The notes: generated by a model not told the origin, from the letters alone. Positions 6,844-15,517 are shown, numbered from the stretch's first letter. The stretch is DNA of 42,179 nt from [Scytonema hofmanni] UTEX 2349 (GCF_000582685.1 NZ_KK073769.1:222062-264240); one strand, 5' to 3'. Numbers and translations are program-made.

Positions 6844-8481
6844 CTAACCACTCAATAAAGCTTCGACAAACTCGTAGCTAGAAAACGGACGCAAATCTTC
6901 AATTCCTTCACCAGCACCAATAAAGCGAATCGGTAGACCTAGTTGCTGCACGACGGCGAGGGCGACACCTCCTTTAGCGGTACCATCAAGCTTAGTTAAG
7001 ACTACACCACTTAGTTGTGCCGCTTGAGAAAAGATTTCAGCTTGGCGCAATCCATTTTGACCTAAAGTGGCATCAAGAACCAACAATGATTCTACTTTTG
7101 CGTTCGGGGCTTTTTTGTCGATAATTCGCCGGATTTTACTAAGTTCATCCATCAAGTTTTTCTTGTTTTGCAGTCGTCCTGCGGTATCGACTAGAAGTAA
7201 CTCTGTTTCTCGTGCAACGGCAGCGGCGATCGCATCAAATACAACGGCTGCTGGATCTGTATTCTTCCCAGGATTAGCAATTACTTCCACACCGCTTCTG
7301 CTACCCCAAACCTTCACCTGTTCCACAGCAGCAGCGCGGAATGTATCTGCTGCCCCAATCAAGCATTTATAGCCAGATTTTTGTGCCAAGTGAGCAATTT
7401 TGCCGATGGTGGTGGTTTTACCAGCACCATTCACCCCAGTTATTAACCAAATATTAAGATTTTCTTTTTCTGGAGTAAAACTAGCTTTGTAGGATGTTTT
7501 GAGTGGTGCATCGAGCATATCCCGGAGGATAGTTTTTAAGTAGGCGATCGCCTCATCTGGTGGAGTAACTTCTTCTCGTAGCTGTTTCTGTAAGGCTTTG
7601 ATAATATAGTCTGTCGCTTCCACACCCACATCTGCTTGCAACAGCAACGATTCAATTTCATCGACTGCTGCTTGATTTAGCGGTCCTTGACCGACAATCG
7701 CCTTCAGTTGGTTAACAATACCACGACGAGTTTTGTCTAAGCCTTGTCGCAGCTTTTTCAGCCAGTTAATTTCTTCAATTGAAACATCTTCCGCACGCCT
7801 ACCTTGCCTTGCCAAAACTTCTGTAGACCACACAAACCCATCATCAAAGGCAAGTCCGGGGATTTCCTCTACTATCTCTAGTGTAGGTGGCTGTACTACG
7901 TCGGTTTCTAGTATTTCAATTGCAGTTGCGATCAATCGTTCCTGTTTTGCTTGCCTTTCTGCTGCTGCCCGTTCTAAAAAGGATAAAGTTGCTGGCACTA
8001 CGGGTTGTGGATCCTCTGGAGCAGCAAGTGCTTCGCTGGCTGTTACTGCCTGGGTATCTATAATTTCCGAATCTGGTTCATCAGCAGTTGCTTCATCTGC
8101 TAGCGGTTCAGGATCTGGTTCTTCTGATGCTGTTTCTACTTGTGGCGATTCTGTGACTTCAACAGAATCTGGTTCATCAGCAGTTGCTTCATCTGCTAGC
8201 GGTTCAGGATCTGGTTCTTCTGATGCTGTTTCTGCTTGTGGCGATTCTGTGACTTCAACAGAAGGAGTTTCTACTTCCTCTGCTTGTTGCTTTTGCTGAA
8301 TGTTTTTATAAGCCGATTTAGCATATGCTAACAAGTCTGTCGCTGCTGCGGGTGAATCATCCTTGTTGGAAGTTTCGGCTGACTCTGTTTGAGATTCTTG
8401 TGTAGAAATTTCTATTTGTTTTTGTTTATCGGATGCCTTAGCAGGATCGTTATTTTGACGACGGAACCAATTAAAAACCAT
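6844..8481 (-). CDS. ftsY: Signal recognition particle receptor FtsY
   Basis: The 545-aa protein has a long acidic N-terminal A domain (about 1-235), then the helical N domain and the GTPase G domain. G-domain motifs: NGAGKTTTIGKIA (P-loop, about 350-362), DTFRAAAVEQ, DTAGRLQNKKNLMDEL (about 431-446) and TKLDGTAKGG (about 495-504), with a terminal amphipathic stretch. FtsY docks the SRP-ribosome complex at the membrane. The A domain contains two nearly perfect copies of a 32-residue acidic unit encoded by a 96-bp duplication (8069-8260). The gene lies downstream of nusB on the same strand, but two plus-strand genes intervene. Confidence 0.97.
   Translation of the reverse strand: MVFNWFRRQNNDPAKASDKQKQIEISTQESQTESAETSNKDDSPAAATDLLAYAKSAYKNIQQKQQAEEVETPSVEVTESPQAETASEEPDPEPLADEATADEPDSVEVTESPQVETASEEPDPEPLADEATADEPDSEIIDTQAVTASEALAAPEDPQPVVPATLSFLERAAAERQAKQERLIATAIEILETDVVQPPTLEIVEEIPGLAFDDGFVWSTEVLARQGRRAEDVSIEEINWLKKLRQGLDKTRRGIVNQLKAIVGQGPLNQAAVDEIESLLLQADVGVEATDYIIKALQKQLREEVTPPDEAIAYLKTILRDMLDAPLKTSYKASFTPEKENLNIWLITGVNGAGKTTTIGKIAHLAQKSGYKCLIGAADTFRAAAVEQVKVWGSRSGVEVIANPGKNTDPAAVVFDAIAAAVARETELLLVDTAGRLQNKKNLMDELSKIRRIIDKKAPNAKVESLLVLDATLGQNGLRQAEIFSQAAQLSGVVLTKLDGTAKGGVALAVVQQLGLPIRFIGAGEGIEDLRPFSSYEFVEALLSG
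8069..8260 (-). repeat. 96-bp tandem duplication inside ftsY
   Basis: 8069-8164 and 8165-8260 are identical except for one substitution (ACTTGT versus GCTTGT). The unit length is a multiple of three and adds one extra copy of an acidic segment (VEVTESPQ..., PEPLADEATADEPDS) to the FtsY A domain without disturbing the frame. Confidence 0.95.
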
Positions 8482-8768
8482 TGCAGCTACAAGTGTTAGT
8501 TGTGATGTGAGTTATGTGTTTAACATTATCGCGCAATTCCCCATCCTTCTATAAGGTGGGGATGTAAGCGAGTTAAAAAGGAAACATCTAGAAAATTAAC
8601 TTTCAATAAAGTTGGATAGTTAAGTTGTTGAAAATATCTTATTTTTATACAGTTAAAATATCCGATGGTAGCATATTATAAGTTATAATTTATTCTCCCA
8701 GATGTATCAACTTGGAATAATAATTTAGATTCATCTCGCAAAAAACCGCCATTATTTATTTAAATAAA

Positions 8769-9260
8769 ATGAGCATCAAAATATTAGAAAGTGTAGATTC
8801 TTCCGAAATTAAAAAAATAAGAGCAGAAATTCTATCAAAACGTAGTATGGGAAATGTTTTATTTGAAATTAAACAAATCAGATCTGATATGACCCTTAAA
8901 AAAGCTGAGGATTTGACAGAAATTCTGGATTTATTTGTTAGTCAAATGGGGTATGTAGGGCTTGGCGATCGCTGGAAAGAAATTGATCAAGCCGCAACCA
9001 AAGAGATTTTAGCATTTGTCTTGACCAAAGATTTGGCTTATTCTTCAAAAATTATGGCAGTCGAAGAGGCTGAAAAAATTTCTACTAAGATGTTCAACTT
9101 TTTTGAAAATCCCTGTAAATTTTTTACTAACGCAGTATTTGTCAACAACTACTCGGCGCTTAGTGCTTGGGATTCGCTGACAGACGCAACATTTGACACA
9201 GGTATAATTTTTGTAAGTGCTACACTGATTGGAATGCTGTGGGTTAAAGATGAAGACTAA
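8769..9260 (+). CDS. Hypothetical protein (163 aa), unrecognised
   Basis: The 163-aa product starts MSIKILESVDSSEIKKIRAE and is rich in lysine and glutamate helices up to about residue 120 (KKAEDLTEILDLFVSQMG, KEILAFVLTKDLAYSSKI). A short hydrophobic stretch near the C-terminus (FDTGIIFVSATLIGMLWV) could contact a membrane or form a core helix. I recognise no family. The start context is poor: the ATG follows an A/T run with no Shine-Dalgarno. It sits with the EndoU gene on the plus strand, between ftsY and nusB. Its AT-rich composition, stronger than that of its neighbours, suggests acquisition. It may or may not be linked functionally to the EndoU gene 134 bp downstream. Confidence 0.65.
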   Translation: MSIKILESVDSSEIKKIRAEILSKRSMGNVLFEIKQIRSDMTLKKAEDLTEILDLFVSQMGYVGLGDRWKEIDQAATKEILAFVLTKDLAYSSKIMAVEEAEKISTKMFNFFENPCKFFTNAVFVNNYSALSAWDSLTDATFDTGIIFVSATLIGMLWVKDED

Positions 9261-9394
9261 TAGCTGAACTAGAAAATAAATTACTAGTAAACTTTTTAAC
9301 TTATATTTAATCCAAATTTAAGAGATAATAGCTAATCTACTTATTTAGGCTCAATATCAACTAGTAATTGATTCAAGTAACCAACCTATTAAGT

Positions 9395-10663
9395 ATGTCT
9401 AGATTAGCTTTTCCTTTAAAGATATCAACAGGAGCAATTATACTACTTACCTTTTGTGTAACTAGTGTAAATAGCGCCACAATTTCTGAAAACTTTGAGA
9501 CCGGCACAAAACCAAGCTACGCTGCGGGTAATGTTGCTCTCAGTACAGGATTATGGAATTTTAATGATGCTCTCATTGGCAATCTCACCACTGACGCAAA
9601 AAATGGCACACAGTCTGCCCGCATTCGTAATAGTGGTAGATTGACGATGCTATTCGATCGCACTACTGGTGCCGGCACTATCACTGTGAAACACGCTAAA
9701 TTTGGTTCCGACGGTAATACTACTTGGGGTGTTTGGTGTTCAACTAACAGTGGTATTTCATATACACCAGTCGGTTCCACTGTCACTAGCACTTCTACAA
9801 CATTGCAAACAGCGACTTTTACAGCCAACATCTCTGGTTTTGTTCGCTGTGACATTCGTAAGACTGATGGAACTACAAACAGAACCAACATTGATGACAT
9901 CGTAATTACAGATTACGGTTCTTCCACTCCTTCTCTACCAAGCGGTTCTGTACCTTTCTTTGACAATATCAACAATCCTGTATCTGGTTTAGCCTATGGT
10001 AGCCCAGCGGATGTCACACCTCCAGCTCCAGCTCTCAATAGTTTTGACACAGCAGTAGTCAATCTTTGTGGTACTCCTGGTACTGTTGTGAGTCGCAGTG
10101 GTTTCCAGTCTACCCTAAATGCTAATCCTACGGTCTTGGCAAATATCAAGGCTTATGTGGGAGGATTCCTGAAACCGGGTCGGACTTCCAATACTGATTT
10201 CTTGAACGATCTAACCGATCTCTGGTTTAATGTGGCAGGTTTTGATCATGTATTCTGCGGAGAACCAGTTCAAGGAGGCTCTATTGGTGGGTTGCACTTT
10301 GTTGGACGTTATGTGGAACTGCAAAGCAAGGGTTTGGCTGGACGACTGAATAATAATACGTTTAGGGAAGAAGTTGTTCCCAACACAGTCTACACAATGG
10401 GTGTTGTCATGAGAGTAGGTACTGGAACTTCTCAATCTACTATCAAAGGTTATCCTTACTCCCTCAGTGCTGAAGAAATTTTGTCAAAGGTATCTTTAGG
10501 TTATAAGAACAACCCCAACACTACAACTACTAACCAAGCGTGTCTTCTGAGCGTCACAGATGAGGGTAGAACTTTTAAAGCCGTATTTGTCAGAAGACAA
10601 GGTGGAATCCGTACTTTCTATCCCGATGCTACTCCTGACTCTACCGCCAACTGTATCCAGTAA
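9395..10663 (+). CDS. Secreted EndoU-family ribonuclease with N-terminal beta-sandwich domain
   Basis: I chose the ATG at 9395 because it gives a clean signal peptide (MSRLAFPLKISTGAIILLTF...NSA). A TTG nine codons upstream is in frame. Mature residues about 30-180 form a beta-sandwich-like domain (ENFETGTKPSY, GTQSARIRNSG, TITVKHAKFG, RTNIDDIVITDY) of the type found attached to secreted nucleases. The C-terminal half resembles bacterial EndoU: GFDHVFCGE with H285, GGLHFVGRYVELQ with H301, and K351 in TIKGYPYSL. The two histidines are 16 residues apart, as in XendoU (H162/H178), with a lysine about 50 further on. EndoU enzymes cleave RNA, usually at uridines. No immunity gene is evident. The predicted location is periplasmic or extracellular. 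Confidence 0.82.
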   Translation: MSRLAFPLKISTGAIILLTFCVTSVNSATISENFETGTKPSYAAGNVALSTGLWNFNDALIGNLTTDAKNGTQSARIRNSGRLTMLFDRTTGAGTITVKHAKFGSDGNTTWGVWCSTNSGISYTPVGSTVTSTSTTLQTATFTANISGFVRCDIRKTDGTTNRTNIDDIVITDYGSSTPSLPSGSVPFFDNINNPVSGLAYGSPADVTPPAPALNSFDTAVVNLCGTPGTVVSRSGFQSTLNANPTVLANIKAYVGGFLKPGRTSNTDFLNDLTDLWFNVAGFDHVFCGEPVQGGSIGGLHFVGRYVELQSKGLAGRLNNNTFREEVVPNTVYTMGVVMRVGTGTSQSTIKGYPYSLSAEEILSKVSLGYKNNPNTTTTNQACLLSVTDEGRTFKAVFVRRQGGIRTFYPDATPDSTANCIQ

Positions 10664-10983
10664 TATAGCAGCCTATCGATCTAATCGAATAGACGTAGAG
10701 ACGTTCCTGCGGAACGTCTCTACATGGTTTTGGGTTTTATACATGTACTTCATTTACCTGAAATCTGCTGTATGATGTCCGTTTAATTAACATTAATAAA
10801 AACCTACCTACCGTCGTAAAGACGTTCCGCCGGAACGTCTTTACATTGGTATCATATCATGTCTGGTCAAACAGCCATAATAAAAGAACCCCACCCGCCT
10901 GTGGCACCCTCCCCGCTTGCGGGGAGGGTTGTGGAGGGGTTCTTCATGAATTATGGGTGATTGCGTGGACATGTTATCAAACG
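10664..10983. repeat. Intergenic region built of three palindromic repeats
   Basis: 10695-10723 and 10816-10844 are two copies of the GTAGAGACGTTCC/GGAACGTCTCTAC palindrome (the second, GTAAAGACG..., is perfect). 10884-10944 is a larger nested palindrome: outer arms AAGAACCCC and GGGGTTCTT, inner stem CCCTCCCCGC-TT-GCGGGGAGGG. The region lies between the convergent EndoU and nusB genes, where it could terminate transcription. The inner palindrome resembles the one inserted in the CHAT gene at 40766-40853. Confidence 0.85.
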
Positions 10984-11613
10984 TTACGCAGTTTTTTTCT
11001 GGTCGGTGAATCGACGCAGAACACCATTAATAAATCGATGACCGTCCTCTCCACTGTAGCGTTTGGCTAACTCTACTGCTTCATCGATTGTCACGCTGTC
11101 TGGAACCTCTAAAAATTTCATTTCAGCCACAGCGATTCGTAGAATATCGCGGTCGATTTGAGCCAGACGAGTTACTTGCCAATCGACCAAAGCGTCGGAG
11201 ATTAATTGATCGATCGCTTTTCGTTCTTCATTGACTGTTTTGACAATTTGAATGGCGTATCTAGCAACATCTTTATCTTGGTTCGCTAGCTGAATCAGTT
11301 CTGGAAACTCAAGAGTGGTGCCAAGTTGATTAATTGCCGTTTGGGTATATTCGATTGCCTCTTTGACCATAGTTCTGGCAACATTAACATCGGTGGTGCG
11401 AGTTTGGCTACTTAAAAGGCGATCGTTACTGCGTTGCAATTCCCCAGCAGCATTATCCAAAGAATCTTGTACTTCTAGTGTCAGGGTACGTACTGCCGCT
11501 AGCACTAACTTCGGTAGTTGTTCTTCTGTCAATTTTTTGGGGTTAATTGGCATCTGACTAAGACTTAAAAGCGCCAATTCACGAGCAATTTGACGGGGTT
11601 TACGAGGTTGCAT
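10984..11613 (-). CDS. nusB: Transcription antitermination protein NusB
   Basis: The 209-aa protein starts MQPRKPRQIARELALLSLSQ, the usual NusB opening, and ends with the conserved block IDRDILRIAVAEM...VPDSVTIDEAVELAKRY...HRFINGVLRRF. NusB binds boxA RNA with NusE (S10) in antitermination complexes on rRNA operons. The middle segment (about 45-115) is longer than in E. coli NusB (139 aa), as is common in cyanobacteria. The gene lies downstream of the DUF502 gene on the same strand, with a 116-bp gap. Confidence 0.95.
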   Translation of the reverse strand: MQPRKPRQIARELALLSLSQMPINPKKLTEEQLPKLVLAAVRTLTLEVQDSLDNAAGELQRSNDRLLSSQTRTTDVNVARTMVKEAIEYTQTAINQLGTTLEFPELIQLANQDKDVARYAIQIVKTVNEERKAIDQLISDALVDWQVTRLAQIDRDILRIAVAEMKFLEVPDSVTIDEAVELAKRYSGEDGHRFINGVLRRFTDQKKTA

Positions 11614-11729
11614 AAAAGTGTATTTGTATTTAAGTATGTGAAAACTGAATTAATTTTGGCTGCGAATTGGCAACTACACGGTGGTGAAACTGTTTGCCAG
11701 TTTCTCCATCGTGCATTTGCTGTACAATT

Positions 11730-12521
11730 TTAAGTCTCTTCTAAAGGTATAGTTTGCCGTTTTGTTTCAGTTTGTGGCATTTCCAGTATGCGGTCTTTGG
11801 CGATCGCTAAGGGAGGTAAGGGCGTATTTGGAGCAACAATGCCACCAGAAACAATTATTTTAAAGGCATCTTCTATCGACATTGATAGATTTACTACCTC
11901 ATCTTCTGGAAGTACCGCATACCATCCAGTAGTCGGATTTGGAGTGGTGGGGATAAAAACGCTCAACACTGGGCGAGACATTTGAGATTGAATGTCACTG
12001 CTAATTGTGCCAGTAACAAAGCCGATCGCCCACATTCCCCGGCGCGGATATTCTACCAAAATTACGCGGCGAAACTTACCATTGGTATCTTTTAATAATG
12101 TTTCCAAAAGCTGTTTCAGGGTTTTATATACCTGTCCAGCTAAGGGAATCGCCTGCAATACTCGCTCACCAAAATCTAGTAACCACCGCCCAGCAATATT
12201 CCGAGCCATTAAGCCAATTAAGAGAATACTGAATAGTGGTACTGCCATGCCCACTAAAAGATTCAGTAGATTTACTACAATAGGGTGCATCCCCTGAAAG
12301 GGATTCACTTGTTTAGGAATTTGGGTGAGAAAGTTGATTACCCAAGTGGCAATGGTAATCGTTAGCCAGATGGTTGTCGCTAGGGGAATCACTACCAACA
12401 AACCAGCAATCAGGTCATTTTTGAAGTCCTGTTTTAGGCGATCGATTAACAAGTCCCTATTCTCCTTTTTTGGGTTACTGGAACTTCTGTTATTGGTATT
12501 CATAACCAGCAGATTCGTCAA
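11730..12521 (-). CDS. DUF502 family membrane protein
   Basis: The 263-aa protein has a basic N-terminus, a first transmembrane helix (about 37-62, DLIAGLLVVIPLATTIWLTITIA), and a second (about 85-108, LLNLLVGMAVPLFSILLIG). A conserved soluble part follows: GERVLQAIPLAGQVYKTLKQ, VILVEYPRRGMWAIGFVTG, and VFIPTTPNPTTGWYAVLPE. These are the signatures of DUF502. Function is not established. The family often neighbours nusB in cyanobacteria. A start at the ATG at 12503 (MNTNNRSS) is an alternative to the 12521 ATG. The strand and order suggest an operon with nusB. Confidence 0.9.
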   Translation of the reverse strand: MTNLLVMNTNNRSSSNPKKENRDLLIDRLKQDFKNDLIAGLLVVIPLATTIWLTITIATWVINFLTQIPKQVNPFQGMHPIVVNLLNLLVGMAVPLFSILLIGLMARNIAGRWLLDFGERVLQAIPLAGQVYKTLKQLLETLLKDTNGKFRRVILVEYPRRGMWAIGFVTGTISSDIQSQMSRPVLSVFIPTTPNPTTGWYAVLPEDEVVNLSMSIEDAFKIIVSGGIVAPNTPLPPLAIAKDRILEMPQTETKRQTIPLEET

Positions 12522-12779
12522 ATTGCACTACTGTAGTTTTCTATCTTGCTTGGATCTGCTGCCAAATCCCTAGTAGAAGAAGGCAGAAGGGAATAATACA
12601 TATATCATCTACCTTTTGGCTTTTCTATAACTGTCTAGTTATTTCTGCCGACCTATACTAGCTTTTTCTCAATGGGATTTGACGCGATGCAAGTCCAAAC
12701 AGCCTAAAGTTCTGATTCTGAGTAAAACGTTACTTTTAGTCCATATGGACATGTACCAACCAGAATGGTGGCTGGGGTT

Positions 12780-12960
12780 ATTCTCAGACGCTGTTACTTT
12801 TCTTTATCAGACTTTTGACACTCCGGGCGCATGAATGCACGGGGATTCTTGAATCTAAGACATAACTTGCTCAAACAGGTTCTCACCAATCTGAGTAGAG
12901 GTTTCATCTCCGCAAGCGTTGCCTACATCTAGTGCAGAGGTTCCGATATGCCCTACCGTA
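12780..12960 (-). ncRNA. Candidate omega/reRNA overlapping the tnpB 3' end
   Basis: In characterised IS200/IS605 elements, the TnpB guide RNA overlaps the 3' end of tnpB, passes through the right-end hairpin, and finishes in flanking DNA that acts as guide. By analogy, such an RNA here would start inside tnpB, run through the hairpin at 12823-12844, and use bases immediately below about 12812 as guide. Only the hairpin and the position are visible. Both boundaries are inferred. Confidence 0.35.
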
Positions 12961-14145
12961 CCCAAGGAGCGAAATAGTATATTTCTAGCAGCGTTCTCAT
13001 CTCTATCCATCACACAACCACATTTACAAACGTGCGTCCTAGTGGATAGTGTTTTTTTGACAATTTCACCGCAACTAGAGCACTCTTGGCTAGTGTATTG
13101 TGGATTAACCGCAACCGTGACTTTCTTAAATACCTTCCCAAAGTATTCAATCCAGACACGAAACTGATACCAAGATGCGTCATTAATAGACTTGGCTAAA
13201 CAATGATTTTTCACCATATTTTTAATCCTCAAATCTTCATAAGCTATCAAGCCGTTAGACTGAACTACGCACCGTGCTAATTTCACAGCATGGTCTTTAC
13301 GTTGCCTACTTATTTTGAGGTGGCGCTTGCCTAAAATCTGCCTAGCTTTGCCCCTATTTTTTGACCCTTTTACCTTCCTTGAAATACGACGTTGTGAACG
13401 CTTGAGAACCTTTTCCCCAATGGCTAGAAACTTAGGATTCTCTACCATCACTCCGTCAGAATCTGTGTAGTACTCCTTTAATCCGACATCTAACCCGACA
13501 GTATTACCAGTAGGCTCTATGTTTTCAGAACGATTTATGTCAATACAAAACTGAACGTACACACCATCAGCGCGTTTTACCAGCCTAATCCGTTTAATTT
13601 GATTGATTTGGTAAAAGTGTAAATCACGAGTACCTTTTAGTTTTAATCTACCTATACCTTTTTTATCGTTGAAAGTTATAGATTTACGGTCATCCGCAAG
13701 CCGCCACCCTGATGTTTTATATTCAACAGAATGACAATCTTTTTTGAATTTAGGGAAGCTTTTCTTCCCGACAATTCCTTTTTTGCAATTGTCGTAGAAC
13801 CTAGAAATAGAAGACCATGCTCGTTCAGCAGAAGCTTGCCTAGCCATTGAGTTGAGTTCGTTAGCAAAAGGGAAATTAGCCGCAAGTACAGCACAGTATT
13901 TCTGCAAATCGTTTTTACCTGTATCTTTAACGTCCATCCACAGCCGAATGCATTTGTTACGAATGAACTGGGCAGTCCGAATTGCATCATCTACTGCGAC
14001 TAGTTGCGCTAACTTTCCATAAGCCTTGAATTCAAATACGAGCATTGTTTTACCTCCTATTCTTATACTAACATGACTGGTATAAGATACATGAGAGCTT
14101 GAGAAAATAATAAAAAGCCGTCGTAGAACGACGGGGCTTTAGACC
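12812..14145 (-). mobile_element. IS200/IS605-type element with tnpB only
   Basis: The tnpB gene is bracketed by hairpins typical of IS605-group ends. Upstream of tnpB (left end), 14113-14140 has arms AAAAGCC-GTCGT and ACGAC-GGGGCTTT. Downstream (right end), 12823-12844 forms an imperfect hairpin (CCGGGCGCA/TGCACGGGG on the plus strand) adjacent to TTTTGACACTCC, the reverse complement of the common GAGTGTCAAAA end. No tnpA transposase is present, so the element would need transposase in trans. Exact ends are approximate, because IS605 insertions make no target duplication. Confidence 0.75.
12855..14045 (-). CDS. tnpB: TnpB RNA-guided endonuclease (OrfB, IS200/IS605)
   Basis: The 396-aa protein has the TnpB architecture: N-terminal helix-turn-helix/WED region, a RuvC-like nuclease with D186 (TVGLDVGLKEYY), E270 (LIAYEDLRIKN) and the DRDENAARN block (347-355), and a zinc ribbon C-x2-C...C-x-C (C322, C325, C340, C342/C344). 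All catalytic and zinc positions expected of an active enzyme seem present, and length is normal. TnpB is an RNA-guided DNA nuclease, ancestor of Cas12, and promotes retention of the element. A strong Shine-Dalgarno (AGGAGG) precedes the ATG. An inverted repeat CTTATAC/GTATAAG at about 14063-14088 lies just upstream. Confidence 0.93.
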   Translation of the reverse strand: MLVFEFKAYGKLAQLVAVDDAIRTAQFIRNKCIRLWMDVKDTGKNDLQKYCAVLAANFPFANELNSMARQASAERAWSSISRFYDNCKKGIVGKKSFPKFKKDCHSVEYKTSGWRLADDRKSITFNDKKGIGRLKLKGTRDLHFYQINQIKRIRLVKRADGVYVQFCIDINRSENIEPTGNTVGLDVGLKEYYTDSDGVMVENPKFLAIGEKVLKRSQRRISRKVKGSKNRGKARQILGKRHLKISRQRKDHAVKLARCVVQSNGLIAYEDLRIKNMVKNHCLAKSINDASWYQFRVWIEYFGKVFKKVTVAVNPQYTSQECSSCGEIVKKTLSTRTHVCKCGCVMDRDENAARNILFRSLGTVGHIGTSALDVGNACGDETSTQIGENLFEQVMS

Positions 14146-14400
14146 CAAATTTTCGGTAAAGAATTATTGCAAGTCTTTTCGGCTTTTATTCATCCTACCG
14201 CGATCGCACTCAAAGCTGCCCATAATTCTGAAAGCTTTATTCCTTCAGCATTATTGTTCTGTTTAGCTTGGTGAGTTAGTCACATCGGCACGACCGAAGA
14301 TGATAAAAAGTTATGTTAAAAATCTGAATTTATAATAAATGTAACATTATTAGGGAATAGAAAAGAAAATTATCAGAATACTGGTTGAAAACCTGTGCGT

Positions 14401-15285
14401 TTACGCTCCTTTGGATAGCTTTTCAGGTGCTGTCATCTGGACACTATTCTCGACTATATCTGAGTTTGGTTTCGGCATGTGCTTCATTTCCCAAACTTTC
14501 AGCAAAATTAGATATTCGTAGAATGCTTGTAGTGTACACCAAGCAGTGCCGGCGCGTCCGTCCAAGCAGCCGCCCAAAATAAAATACATATAGAAAAAGC
14601 GTAACAGGGGTCGAGCAGGTAAACGCAAAGACAAATCTTTTAAAGCGCGACGTTTTTCGACTTCTGACTTACCAAAAAACAAACTTCCCCAGTTCACGTT
14701 TCCGTTTTCTAGTTGATACAAGGTTTCTTCAGCTTCATCTGTAGAGTAACGATTGTGCTTTTCTATCCAGCGGTTCAAGCCTTTGCTACAAGTATAGTGA
14801 GGGTAAGTTTCCTTTAAAAAGCTGGTTGCGCCATCACAAACTTCCCGTTCAGTATGACCGTAGTCGTCAAACCAAACTTTACCATGACGGAAGAGGCGCA
14901 GTTGGTAACGCGGATATTGGGTGCTATAGCGAATCCAACGCTCCATAAACATGACACGTTCAGCGACATAATAACCGATGTAGTCTGGATTATTCATCGC
15001 TTCGAGGCATTCAGCAAATAGTTCTGGTGTCATGCGCTCGTCAGCCTCTAGAATGTAAACCCATTCATATTTAGGGGCAATAGATTCTAGCATCCAGGTA
15101 CGTTGTTTTCCGTGGCTTTCAAAAGCATGTTGAACAACACGTACAGGATAGTTTTTTGCTATTTCGACAGTGCGATCGCTACTGCATGAATCTACAACAA
15201 TAATGTCATCCGATAGCATCGCTGACTCAATACAAGCGGCAATATCTAACTCTTCGTTATATGTAAGTATGTATACTGAGAGCAT
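14401..15285 (-). CDS. Family 2 glycosyltransferase at the distal end of the hps cluster
   Basis: The 294-aa GT-A enzyme starts MLSVYILTYNEELDIAACIE, with IIVVDSCSSDRTVEIA (28-43) as the nucleotide-binding loop. The metal motif position reads LEADE (79-83) where DxD is usual. It resembles WaaE/KdtX-like LPS-core glucosyltransferases (KQRTWMLESI, YYVAERVMFM, RYQLRLFRHG). A short amphipathic hydrophobic stretch near 225-245 (LLRFFYMYFILGG) suggests membrane association. It is the last minus-strand gene of the hps run. By position it could correspond to hpsK of Nostoc punctiforme, but I cannot confirm the letter. It presumably adds a sugar to the hormogonium polysaccharide. Confidence 0.88.
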   Translation of the reverse strand: MLSVYILTYNEELDIAACIESAMLSDDIIVVDSCSSDRTVEIAKNYPVRVVQHAFESHGKQRTWMLESIAPKYEWVYILEADERMTPELFAECLEAMNNPDYIGYYVAERVMFMERWIRYSTQYPRYQLRLFRHGKVWFDDYGHTEREVCDGATSFLKETYPHYTCSKGLNRWIEKHNRYSTDEAEETLYQLENGNVNWGSLFFGKSEVEKRRALKDLSLRLPARPLLRFFYMYFILGGCLDGRAGTAWCTLQAFYEYLILLKVWEMKHMPKPNSDIVENSVQMTAPEKLSKGA

Positions 15286-15425
15286 TTTCTAGTTTTATAA
15301 AGATTTTACTAATTCCTAAGTACAAATCAAACCCAAAAACTCCGCGCTTTTTGCGTTTATCTCTGCGTTTTTACACAAATCTAAACTAAGTACCCGTCAT
15401 CAACTACGTACAAAGATAACTCATT

Positions 15426-15459
15426 GTAGTTGGCGCTTTAGCGCTAAAGCGCTAACTAC
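15426..15459. repeat. GTAGTTxGCGCTTTAGCGC palindrome
   Basis: A 34-bp near-perfect palindrome with outer arms GTAGTT and AACTAC and core GCGCTTTAGCGCTAAAGCGC lies in the spacer below hpsJ. Related sequences occur at 29484-29517 and inside the porin gene at 38194-38246, so this is a dispersed family. Confidence 0.85.
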
Positions 15460-15517
15460 AAGCTAAGTCTGTCTCTGTTTTTCATGTTGACAGTATTACG
15501 GCACTACAAATCAAAGA

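Noticed and set aside
7733..8299. 188-codon open frame antisense to ftsY
   Set aside because: Serine-rich mirror of the FtsY acidic repeat region. FtsY on the minus strand is certain.
14161..14290. Minus-strand peptide KLSELWAALSAIAVG followed by a stop, perhaps a gene remnant
   Set aside because: Only about two dozen codons are open, with a stop upstream. No alignable partner in the window.
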